Assembly: GCA_028023455.1 (NCBI GenBank)
Contig: JAQFVV010012405.1
Coordinates: 6,287,334-6,351,333 of the forward strand
DNA: 64,000 bases
Source: Epiperipatus broadwayi
Taxonomy: Eukaryota > Onychophora > Udeonychophora > Euonychophora > Peripatidae
Reading direction: 5' to 3'
The stretch's first letter is position 1, and every line of letters starts with the position of its first letter. Under the pieces are notes generated by a model, which was not told where the DNA came from, did not search any database, and saw nothing but the letters and a program-made list of their open reading frames with translations. The position numbers were made by a program, and so were the translations under genes. Positions 48,686 to 59,100 of the stretch are shown here, piece by piece.

Positions 48686-49018
48686 GGAAGAAAACTAATC
48701 TTCTCACATGTGCTATAAAATTGTTATGTATCCTCATCAATAAATGTTTTAAAAGCATAGATGGACCACCTATCCTTAGAGATTATTATTTAAATAAATC
48801 AATTTTTATTGACCTTTTTTAATAGATCAACCTGATTTATAAATTGGCAAATTATTTGCACAAATTCAGGATATGTATCACAGGGAAGAGAAAGTTTCTC
48901 AGTTTTAACTACTTGCAATAGTGAATTTTATTAGTTTGAATATATATAATAATTAATAATATAGTGATTTTATGTATCTTGATGAAGGAATGCATTATGA
49001 GAAGCCTAGTTTTCTTCC
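48686..49018 (-). mobile_element. MITE-like element, family F, copy F2
   Basis: Ends ggaagaaaactaatcttctc and gagaagcctagttttcttcc form a terminal inverted repeat. The inner segment (tatcacagggaagagaaa, gttttaactacttgcaat) is the reverse complement of the core of F1. Confidence 0.55.
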
Positions 49019-49099
49019 ACAATATTCCATCTATTATAATGTTATATTTATATCTCAGTCAAACCAGGAATATAGCTGTCCAAACATACACTCACATAC

Positions 49100-49390
49100 T
49101 TACATAATGTTTATTAATTTTGGTACAAAAAATATCACCGAATGAGATAATCATTTATCAAATCAAAGGTTTATTTTTATTTAACCTTTGTTAAATATTC
49201 TGCTGTATTTGCTTTAGCTATTTTATAACTATATATATATATATATTCCTTTTTTGCATTATTTAAATGTTATTTTGAAATCTTTAAAAAGCCATTTATT
49301 ATATGTTTAAATACATTGCTTTTATAATCTTTCATTTATTTGCAGTTTCAACTATTTACAGACTTTATTGGAGCAAATTAATTAACAACT
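49100..49390. other. AT-rich DNA, nothing recognised
   Basis: TA run at 49230-49247; no further feature. Confidence 0.55.
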
Positions 49391-49406
49391 TTAAAGAAAG
49401 CTGTAA

Positions 49407-49895
49407 CCACTAAACATCACATGATCACCATTTTTTATTCTTGCTTATAACTATTATTAAAACAGACAAAACTCTCCTTACAGTAGTGCCACTCAGTGCA
49501 AGCCAGAGTAATCAATGGATGCCAGAAAGCTTGTGCATAAAATCCCTATTTAGTGCCTACTCATCCAATATCCCCAGACTAGTTTCTAGCTTGTGGCTTT
49601 TGTCAGTGAGAAGCCTTGGATCTGAGAGCCCCCATCCATTATCCCCAGAGTAGTTTCTAGCTTGTGGATTTCATCAGTGAAGAGTCTTGGATCTGAGAGC
49701 ACTGCTACTAGATGCAGTGCTCTCAGATCCAAGCTCCTCACTCCTCGGTGACAAAAGCCACAAGCTAGAAATTAGTCTGGGGATATTGGATGAGTAGGCA
49801 GTAGATAGGGATTTTATGCACAAACCTTCTGGCATCCATTGATTATTCTGTTTTGCACTGAGTGGCACTACTGTATGGAGAGTTTTCCCTGTTTT
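49407..49895 (-). mobile_element. Family B element, copy B4, with 13-bp target duplication
   Basis: Flanked by aagaaagctgtaa at 49394-49406 and 49896-49908. Opposite orientation to B2: the tail (52 bp, 49407-49458, starting ccactaaacatcacatg) is on the left, then the hairpin arms aaaacagacaaaactctcc and ggagagttttccctgtttt, the last ending exactly at the duplication. It contains three hammerhead-like segments: two on minus in tandem (71-bp period, near 49572-49615 and 49643-49690, the second with an intact CTGATGA) and one decayed on plus (near 49745-49790). Its two annotated-looking frames of 64-70 codons are repeat readings. Confidence 0.75.
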
Positions 49896-50218
49896 AAGAA
49901 AGCTGTAAATTAATCAAAATTTTAAGTGAATAAAAGTTGTAAAAACATTGTATTTAAGAACATAAAAAGTGGTTTATTAAAGATTTTGTAAATGAATTAT
50001 TATAAATAAAATAATTTTCTAAGTGTCCAAAAATTAGTAAACAAATCAACATTTAATGGAATCCTTACATCATGGTACTTAGTTTCAAAACCCTTATGGA
50101 TAACACTGTGGATGATAGCAAATGTTATGTATTTATATACAAAGCAAATAATATACTATATATATCAAGCAAACAATATACATAACAAAAAAATTTCAAG
50201 TTTATGTATATAATTAAA

Positions 50219-50320
50219 ACATTTTAATGCACAGATATATATATATATGTAGAATATTGCATGTACATAAACATTTTAATGCACAGATATATATATATAT
50301 GTAGAATATTGCATGTACAT
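50219..50320. repeat. 52-bp tandem duplication
   Basis: Units start at 50219 and 50271 with acattttaatgcacagatat, a TA run, gtagaatattgcatgtacat. They are identical by eye. Confidence 0.9.
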
Positions 50321-50329
50321 ATTCTTATA

Positions 50330-51170
50330 AAATGTTTCAGTTCATTAAAATCAAAAAATAAGTCATAAAAATACAATATTTCAAAATTCCAAAAATTTCT
50401 TTTCTTATAATGCTTTAAAAATTTCAATCCCTTTATGATTTGCATTTAAAAATTTTTAAAAATTATTTGTAAAAAATGGTAAAGATTTTTTAGAGAGATA
50501 TTTTTTAAAAAGTTGTGGTATTGAATACTGTCTGAGGGGAATCATTCGTAAATAAAACCCTTTAATGCTTTAATTAAAGGATTTTCAAAAGTTGAAAAAG
50601 TTTTAGACAAAATATCTAATTTGTCTGAAGGTTTGTAATGATGGTATATTATAAGATATGATATGTTGGACTATTTCCATCATTTATGAGTGAATGTTGA
50701 ATGTATAGAAAATTTTAAACTTTATTTAAACTTTCCAGATACACACAACTTGTTAGTAATAACACACAAATAGACAATAATTACTAACCTGTATTATCTA
50801 ATTATTTGTACAATGTTATTAAAATTACTTCTATATCACTTATTTCTAGGCTTTAATAGAAAGTGATGGTTATAAAATGCAAAAGATATAATATTTAAAT
50901 AACATTATGATAAATATATTTAATTTTTATTAATTTTCTAATTTTATTTTATTTACACTTTATTATATACATTTTCAATAATGATAGCAAATCTTCAGAT
51001 ACTGTGGATGCAGAGATCCTAATGTGTTATATAAGTATTTAACAAATTTAATAATATAAGTCAATATTAATAATAAAATGGGTTATGAAAAAAATTGTAT
51101 ATATCAGATATATAATTTACAATTAAAGCAGTAACAAAACATATTCTGATACTAATGTTACATTTAATAA
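50330..51170. other. AT-rich DNA, no genes
   Basis: No frame, RNA gene or family match seen. Confidence 0.55.
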
Positions 51171-51173
51171 CTC

Positions 51174-51577
51174 AAATAATCAAACCTACCCCAAATTCAT
51201 AACTAACACTGACTAACCAAAGAAAATAAACTGTAAAACACAACCGATGGTTTCATTGCTACAAGCACACTTCTCAAATGTGAAACACTAACAGATAACA
51301 AATTTATACTATACATTACCCACAATTGTACTTACATCACCCATACCCTTAATATTAAAAGAACTTTTAAATAAGTTAATTGCTTCAGAGTCATAAATTT
51401 AAGTTCTTTCAATATGAAGGTGTGTGGGATGTATGGAATTGTGGGTAATGTGTAGTATAAATTTGTTGTTATCTTTTAGTCCTTTACACTTGAGAAGTCT
51501 GCTTGTAGATTGGTTGTGTTTTAGAGTGTTTTCTTTGGCTGGTCTTGGTTAGTAATTTGGGGTAAGTTTGATTATTT
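51174..51577. mobile_element. Inverted-repeat element, family H
   Basis: Left arm taatcaaacctaccccaaat ... aacaaatttatactatacat ... cccacaatt, with the mirror aattgtgggtaatg ... gtataaatttgttgttatct ... atttggggtaagtttgatta. Arms of about 190 bp with scattered mismatches meet near 51375. A hammerhead-like remnant is in each arm. A weak flanking repeat (taataact) does not settle the target duplication. Confidence 0.7.
51241..51282 (-). ncRNA. Decayed hammerhead-like core in family H
   Basis: Minus strand: CACAT, TTGAGA (CUGANGA with a lost base), AGTG, stem II TGCT / TGT / AGCA, AT, GAA, stem III ACC / ATC / GGT, T17, then GTG that pairs with CAC. The stems are good but the core is damaged. 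Confidence 0.3.
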
Positions 51578-52167
51578 TATTGACTAGTTTGACTTTAGGT
51601 TTTTAATGTTTATAATAACTGAGATGCACAACGATTTTAATTTTATATATTCACTTCTATCTCATGCCATATTGTTTACTTTTTATTAAAAAGAAAACTT
51701 TATTTGGAGAATAACAAACGCCCTTTCTGATTTTTGATCATTTTTTTTTATAAGTTGCTAAAAAACTAAATTAGTACTAATGCTACTTAATGTATATTCA
51801 TTTTCCATTTAATAATTTCAATGTATCAGCATTTGCTTTAGTTCAAACTCTCTTCCTATGATTAGTGCACTGATGCATTGTGTAAGTAATACTGTCACTT
51901 TTAGAGATAACTAATTAATAGCAGATGAGTATGAAGATTGTTACAGTTTACTTTTACCATCACAACAATTTGAGCAAAATATGTGATCTCTACTCAGGAA
52001 ATGTTATTTCGTATATTCTTGTTTTTCTTTATGATTTTTCTGAATCAAAATTCATTCCATTATTTATAGTAGTTCTAATGATGCTAACTTGTTTCTTGAA
52101 CTCAAAATTAATAAAACAATATAAACCAATCATGGAGATTTAAATGTGATTTAATTGCTCTTCCAAA

Positions 52168-52231
52168 TAATAGTAGTATTAGTAGTAGTAATAACAGCAG
52201 TAACAATAATAGAAGCAGCAGCAGCAGTAGT

Positions 52232-52266
<35 letters not shown>

Positions 52267-52296
52267 TAGTAGTAGTAGCAGTAGCAGCAGCAGCAA
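52168..52296. repeat. AGT/AGC compound trinucleotide microsatellite
   Basis: About 40 mostly agt and agc triplets. Read in different frames it gives runs of Leu, Ala, Thr or Val, which explains the three overlapping frames of 71-80 codons at 52108-52397. These are not genes. Confidence 0.9.
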
Positions 52297-52299
52297 TAT

Positions 52300-53420
52300 A
52301 CAGAGAACTACTAATAAGCTTACAAGATGTATTAACTCCTTCCCTAACATTGAGTGATGTTTTCATATCACACCCACAGACACATCATCACCAATAAATT
52401 AGAAAACATTTCACAAAGTCACTAATTATTCTTTTTCCAATAAGATCTCCTATTGGGCAGTTTATAGGATTATTAACATGACAAATCAACAGATGTCCCA
52501 ATCATTATTCACTATTACAATCACGTTCATTATTCAAAAGTATAGATATTGGCACTTGAAACCTAAATATTTAGATATTTAAATTAAAATTAATCTGAAA
52601 TCTTTTCCAATGAATGTCTTTATAGCCAATTAAATAACATATGCAAATATTAATGCAATGTGTGGATTATGTGGAAGAGATGAGAAAACAATATTTTGAT
52701 TTAACTTATAATTTATGGCTAAAAAGTTTTATTATATAAATTGCTTAATATGCTATTAGAAGAACATTGTTAAAAATATAAATAATTGTTGTTTAACTCA
52801 AATATCACAACTTTCACATTAGTAGACAATAGCTATTATATTTCAATTGATATTTTTTATAAAATTACACAATGTGAAATACTCATATTTGTAAGCTTTC
52901 ATGATGCTTTGGTCTTACAAGATTTTAAGTAATTATTAATAAGTTCAGTGGAGAAAACATGTATTTATTCATTGTTGGCATAAAAATTGCTTTATGGAAT
53001 TTATACATGCCATTCAAATATTTTTTTATTACAGTGTTTTATATAAAAATTATTTGTATAAATTTATGCTGAATTCATTAATTAATATGAATCTTTATTA
53101 CTGCCTCAAAAATATTCCTATTTTTATTGCTTTGTGATTATAAAACATAATAAAAATGTTTAAAATGATTTAGTTTTTTTTTAATATTGTTATCTCTCTT
53201 TCTATATATATATAAATTCATTTAGATCATTCACATAAGATCAAACTTAACTAAATCAAAATTAAAAATATATGCCTTTTTAAAATATATATACATGTAG
53301 CCTTTAATTTGAATAGAGTTTATATCATAATTAAATTATTATTAGCATAATAATTATATAAAATATATTTTTAAAATATTAAAAATATTAAAATTATACT
53401 GAGAAATAAAAAGAAATCAC
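52300..53420. other. AT-rich DNA, no genes
   Basis: Nothing recognised beyond T and A runs. Confidence 0.55.
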
Positions 53421-53437
53421 TTTCAATGAAGTCTTTA

Positions 53438-53664
53438 ATTATAAATTTTATTAAACGCTCACTATTATTTCAGTAATAGTTTTAACAAGGCTGTAAACCT
53501 TAGCAATGAGCGTCCGAAAAAATCATCACTAGGGAGGTCGAAGTAAAGAAGGATTCTCTCTTTTCTTCATAGCGTAAGCATGTGTTTTAAAGACCTACAG
53601 AGGTCCCTAGTGACGATTTTTTCGGACGCTCATTGCTAAGGTTTACAGCCTTGTTAAAACTATT
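53438..53664 (-). mobile_element. Hairpin element, family A, copy A1, 13-bp target duplication
   Basis: Flanked by aatgaagtcttta at 53425-53437 and 53665-53677. A 37-bp tail (53438-53474) lies on the left only, then arms starting aatagttttaacaaggctg at 53475 and ending at 53664 with their near-perfect mirror. The loop (about 60 bp) is longer than in A2. Two bases (ta) at the tail end are shared with the duplication. Confidence 0.8.
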
Positions 53665-53679
53665 AATGAAGTCTTTACC

Positions 53680-54055
53680 ATTTTAAGGCAACAATTTTTT
53701 ATTGTTTTATCATTTTTAACATTTACAAAACAATTAGTTATTATAAAAATAAAAGATATTTTACATTAATAAATTAATAAAACATCACACGAGCTTCACA
53801 TATTTTCAGTTTGCACAGCAATATGTAATCTGAAGACATGATAAATCCTGTGATGCTTTATTGATTTATATAAAATCTTGACCATGGAATATCAGTGACT
53901 TTATTTATTAAAAAACTAAAAATACCATAATATATAAAAATTGAATTGGATTAGATCTACATGACTATATTACTATCAAATCGGCTTGAATTGAAAACAT
54001 TTTAATGTTTTTTAGTTTGGGCTGATAGATTAATGATAAAACATAGAGCTAAATA
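53680..54055. other. AT-rich DNA, no genes
   Basis: Nothing recognised. Confidence 0.55.
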
Positions 54056-54059
54056 ATAG

Positions 54060-54175
54060 GAACTGGAAGAAGGATACATTAGATCCTAAGGTCCAGTTGC
54101 ACTGTTCCAAGATTCCAAGCTCTTCTCTGATGAAAGTCATAAGCTTGAAACTAGTCTAGAGACTTTGAATAAGAA
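54060..54175 (+). mobile_element. Family B fragment, copy B5, with hammerhead-like segment
   Basis: Holds ggatacattagatcctaag, cactgttccaagattccaag, then CTGATGA at 54136. Here stem II reads AAGT / CATAA / GCTT before GAA, so its base is a proper A-U pair, unlike B1. Stem III ACTAGT and C17 are kept; stem I is damaged. It supports an ancestral canonical stem II for the family. Confidence 0.55.
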
Positions 54176-54179
54176 ATTA

Positions 54180-55715
54180 TAGAATAAGAATTTGTTAAGC
54201 AATATTGTTACTTGGCAATTATCATTGCTTTCTATGAATAAGTATGCTACTAAAATAATTTTTATGTTGAAAATATATAAAAAATGAAATTATATTTTAA
54301 ATAAAAAAAATATAGTTTTGGAAATAAACAAAAAAACATAATTTTAAAAAAATTTGACTGAATTATGAAAAAAGTAGCTGCATTTAAAATTATTTCTTAT
54401 TCCCTGATTATACATGACATCTAGGAATAAAAATTAAAACTAAATTATAGATTCATTACCATAAAAATAAACCATTAAAGGGCACAAATATAAATTGGAT
54501 AAGTGAATGGTAAAAAATAATGTCCTTTTATGGAGATCTTGTTATGAATCAAATATGACAGTCTGTTCATCAACTGGAGAAAATTTGGAAAAGATTAAAA
54601 AAATTGTATTGGGAATATTTGTTCCATTTTGTCATTCTGCACTCTTATGTAAACAACAAATATAATAATATTTAGAATTAAATTATCTGGTCATATAACT
54701 TTCTAAAACCCATTTTCTTATGTTAAGCAATTTCTGATACTTCCAAATCAATATCAGTATTTGTCTATTTAACTAATTTATCATTGTAAATTTTTTGCTT
54801 ATATTTTTATGGTTTTTTTAAAAATTATCTTCATACTCTCTCACTTTTTAAGAACAGTTTAATATAGTTTTTTTCTTTGATTTTTGTTTTTTGATACTTT
54901 AAAATTTGTAGTTAATCTTTTATTCTAGGTATATATTCTTATATTTCTATCTCATAACTTGATAGGTGTTTTGTCCTTCATATTTTTTACCATGTAAAGT
55001 ACCTCACCTCAAACTTTAGATTTTATATGTATACACACTCTCCCCCATGTAGATGAAAAGATCCATCCAATTGCAATCCTGCATTTAATTTCTATTCAGC
55101 TTTTTATACCTTCGTAATATTTAAAGTTTCCACTCTGATTCATTAATTAAGTAATTTGCAAATATGTGTAGTTGTTTTTTTCCAATTGGTATAAACTTAT
55201 TACTGAAAGTCTTGCTTTTGCTGCTAATTTCTAAACTAAGCTGTAATATTATGCAAAAATCCTTACGTAAAGAACCACATGCTTTCATTTCCATTTTGGA
55301 GGACATCAAAACATTTAGTCTGCCCCAGTGATTGTAATTATTTTGATTAAAATAAATGTGGGCAACATTATAAGATAAGTACATGTTTTTTGTTTTTTTT
55401 AAAATAAAATTTCTTGGAGAGGAGGGGGAAATCGATTGATTAAGTTAGTCCAAAGATCGCACGCAGACGTTATTTTATGAGATCGCAAAGTTGGAATAAT
55501 TATCACCAGATGAATATATCACAGCAAGTCTAATACCAAAGTACCATTATTTACTCTACATAATTTACCACAATGAAAATGATGGCCTCAAAAGATTAAG
55601 GTTACTGGATTCAATCTAAACTATCACTTTAGTATTCGAAGACCGAATGATCCACTACTATTTTTTATACTTATAAAAATATTACAATTTAGTGATGTAT
55701 CAATCAATAAAATTT
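54180..55715. other. AT-rich DNA, no genes
   Basis: The 87-codon minus frame at 55121-55384 shows no domain or repeat similarity that I recognise. A tRNA B-box-like ggattcaatctaaac near 55606 lacks an A box. Confidence 0.5.
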
Positions 55716-55731
55716 TATCATTGTTTTCTTT

Positions 55732-55922
55732 AATAGTTTTAACAAGGCTGTAAACCTTAGCAATGAGCGTCTGAAAAAATCGTCACTAGGGACCTCTGTA
55801 GGTCTTTAAAACACATGCGAGGTCCCTAGTGACGATTTTTTCAGACGCTCATTGCTAAGGTTTACAGCCTTGTTAAAACTATTACTGAAATAATAGTGAG
55901 CGTTTAATAAAATTTATAATTA
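55732..55922 (+). mobile_element. Hairpin element, family A, copy A2, perfect 65-bp arms
   Basis: Flanked by cattgttttcttt at 55719-55731 and 55923-55935. Arms 55732-55796 and 55819-55883 are perfect reverse complements over 65 bp, with a 22-nt loop. A 39-bp tail (55884-55922) follows on the right only and includes a small stem ACTATTA/TAATAGT (overlapping the arm end). Opposite orientation to A1, with a shorter loop. There is no coding capacity and no poly(A). Confidence 0.85.
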
Positions 55923-56052
55923 CATTGTTTTCTTTGTATTGTATTTATTTATCTAATTGTATTATGATTGCATTATTGATCGGCAGTCACATCGGATGGT
56001 GTGTGTTTGTAATATATTTACTAGCATTATGTTTTTTTTTTCATATGTCAAA

Positions 56053-56110
56053 TGTGTTGACCGGGAAGCGAACCCGGGCTAGCTGCTTGGAAAGCAGCTA
56101 TGCTAACCGC
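56053..56110 (-). pseudogene. tRNA-Gly(TCC) fragment, 5' part missing
   Basis: Minus strand: GGTTAGCATA (end of D arm), anticodon arm GCTGC TTTCCAA GCAGC with anticodon TCC, then CCCGGGTTCGCTTCCCGG (T arm with the B box) and TCAACACA (3' acceptor strand plus discriminator A). The 5' acceptor strand and first half of the D arm are replaced by unrelated AT-rich sequence. The three visible stems are perfect, so it broke recently or is a retroposed tRNA fragment. Confidence 0.75.
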
Positions 56111-56119
56111 TTTTTAATT

Positions 56120-59100
56120 ACATATATTCTAAAAAGTTTAGTCTCTAAAAAGAAAGGAAAATGCGGTATTATTATATATTTTGGGCTTTAAACTGAGGCA
56201 AAAATCAAAGATTTAATATTTGTTACTCAAAATGGTTTTGAAACACTAATTTGCAAGCATCCCTGGAGACTGGTATATTGATGAACTTTTAAAAGTTTTG
56301 TGCAAGTTCCAATTTTTTTCATTTACTTTTATTTTTAAGCTTCCAAAGACTGACTAAATGTGACTTACAATTTCCTTCAAATTCCTCTTTAATAACTCGA
56401 AATTCACTCTGATCATCAACATCCTTAATGCCGTCTTAAAAAGTGATCACATTATTTTCACTCTGTAATGTAGATAGCTGGATGATTTCTTTTACTTGTA
56501 ATTGCTGTAAAAACATTTTTACTTAACATTATTAATAATAAATTGTTTTTCAGCTTTGAAACAAAAAAAAAAAAAATGAAATTTGATCTAAATTGACTTC
56601 ATTTCTAAATAATAATAAAAAATATTTTAATATTTATATATATTTTAAAAAAAGACATTTGAAATAGGATCGTTAATCAAATTTTTTTTAATAACCTAGC
56701 AAATATAAGTAAAAAAGACAAAAGAGTAAAATAATATATATATCTATGATATAACTCTCTTTCCTATCGTGAAAAAAATTATGCCGGCAGTAAACAAAAA
56801 AAAAAGCAAATTGGTTTGGATATTTGTTATTTGCTATTAGCATATGATTATTATTACTTTTTATTAAAACAAACAAAAAAAGGATTATATGATCTGTCAA
56901 ACGTACACACTATTTTTCAGGAAAAGGCTTTTTTCCTATAGTTCTGCCACCTCTTTTCAGCTTGAGTAATTAGTAAAATCAAGTTAATAATCCTTACTAA
57001 ATTCGTATTCAGTGCTGATATAGTCATATTTCCATATTAATTTTTGGCTTATGACTTTTATCAATTAAGTCTTTTTGACCTGGATTTAAGCATACTTGGA
57101 TCTTTTAGATACAATGCATCTTTTATTCAGAAGACACTTTTTATTCTTTTTATTCAATGTCAAATTACCAAATCAAAATATCTTAATATTTTGAATTCAA
57201 GCCAGCTTGTTTGCATAGTTATATAGATCTGACATCAGTTCAGTAATCCATATGTTGCAGTGTAACTAACTATTCTTAATGTGGATTTATTGATTGAAAG
57301 AATATCAGAACTTAATGGCAGTTGAAGTTTTGAATATGATCCATTCTTTTAAAATGTTACATCCAGAATTTAACAAATATTTATTATCCAATGAGGTAAT
57401 GATTATTTGTAATTTAACAGTATAGTACAGAAATCCAAGTTTACATTTGAGAATAAATATTTTTAAAAAATGTACCCTTCTCCCCAACATATGAAAAAAA
57501 AAAAAAACAGGAGAAAAGATTAGTAAAATATATTCACACATTGGATTCATTATTTCTAAGAATATGTGGGTTTATAAATTTCCAAATCTAGGGTATATGT
57601 ATATTGATGATAATGCTAATGTGAATTAGATCTCTTTTTAAAAAATTAGATGTATTGTAGTTATTTTAATCAATTATAGTTAAAATGTTAAATCTTTATC
57701 CTAGGTAATGATGAATATTTATGCAAAGGTTTGTCACAGTGCCTATTGTCAATTAATACCCACTATTTTGATTTATAATCAATTATTTACTATTACAATC
57801 TTTTTTTTAAAAAAATCAAAACTTTTTTTTTATAAAGAAAAACAATTGACAAACTGGTATTTATTTTGTAAGATTGATAATGTTATAGGATAGTGACTTC
57901 ATTAAAACATTTTCTTAAAATAAAATAGTGACATTTAAACTGAGAATGTGGAGGAGAGTTTATTCGTTATACTGCATTACATGTTTTTATTATAGCATCA
58001 AAATACGATTAATATAGCTTATTTAATTTTCCACCAGACATTGCAAGATAATCAATGCTTTAGTTTATCACATACCCAAAGTAAAAAACAATTTTTATTG
58101 TTAATGACTATAAAAAATAATAATGCTAGTTTCATTGAGCACAATCATTAACATACTTTGATCATATAAATCAACAAACTGTCTTAATATTTAGTTGTAA
58201 AATGTGTATATTAGTTAAACTATATTCATCAAATTAATTTTATGGTATAAAACTCTTGCAAACATTATTTTTCCTGTAGTAAAAATGCAACAATCATACT
58301 GATTATTATAATTATTATTTTGAAAAAAAAAAAAAAAGATTTCATGCATTATGATGCTAATAATCAACATTGAATGATTGAAGGCTACTAAAAATAAGTT
58401 TAAAATACCATTTATTTTTTCAATGTTAAATCAATCTCATAATTTATTAGTAACTTATTCAAAATAATAACCAATTTTATTGCAATCATAGATCAGCAAA
58501 GGAAAAAGGTATAATCATTTATGAATATTACATTATTGAAGTGACAGGAATGAACTGTATATTACATTTCTTTCCCTATCTTTTATTTAAATTTCCCTGC
58601 ATTTATGTAAAATAAAAAATTGCAATTTTTAAAAAAAATAACAGTATTGGAAAAATAATAATAATAATAATTCAAAATTACAAAAAAACTACAACTTTAG
58701 TAATTCAATATAAAGTGCATCAAAAATAAATTTTAAAATGTACATTGTGGTTAGTTTTTTCTTTTTTCCATGCTTTACATTAATTCAGCAAATTAATATT
58801 CAGGAAATATTCTGCAGCTATGTAAAAAGCAAAATGGCATCTTATAGTTAGCCTTGATGTTCATCAAATTATATTTTATCAATTCATGAACTCAAATTTT
58901 AAATTTTAATCAACTGTAGCCTTAATTATTTAAATCTGTTGATTGAGTCAGTGGTGTGGTTAAATGACTATTAATTTTAGTGCAGGAGAGTAAGAAAAAT
59001 TAATAAATAAATCTCTCTAGGATAGTAAATAATCAGATTGTTTGACATATATGTCAGCTCTCTGCCGGGTTGTGTGTGGGAATGCTCACATATGATTTGA

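Noticed and set aside
38544-49868. Similar short proteins at 38544-38738, 49441-49653 and 49674-49868 (shared SLSSAYSSNIPR-like text)
   Set aside because: The similarity across sites looked like a gene family, but all are translations of the family B repeat, on either strand.
52108-52397. Overlapping frames with poly-Leu, poly-Ala/Thr and Val/Ala runs
   Set aside because: All three are readings of the same AGT/AGC microsatellite on different frames and strands.
53475-53664. Hammerhead core inside family A
   Set aside because: CTGAAAAAAT and ATGAAGA words occur, but no GAAA-stem combination closes; family A shares the architecture, not the ribozyme.
55121-55384. 87-codon minus frame as a small host gene
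   Set aside because: No homology, signal, splice or repeat evidence; its length is within chance expectation for this window.
53438-55922. CRISPR-like or attenuator-like reading of the repeated palindromes
   Set aside because: Only two dispersed copies with their own target duplications, in a eukaryotic context; they are mobile elements.
55925-56191. 88-codon plus frame with a hydrophobic start like a signal anchor
   Set aside because: It begins at the A2 target duplication and runs through the antisense of the tRNA-Gly fragment, so it is not a gene.
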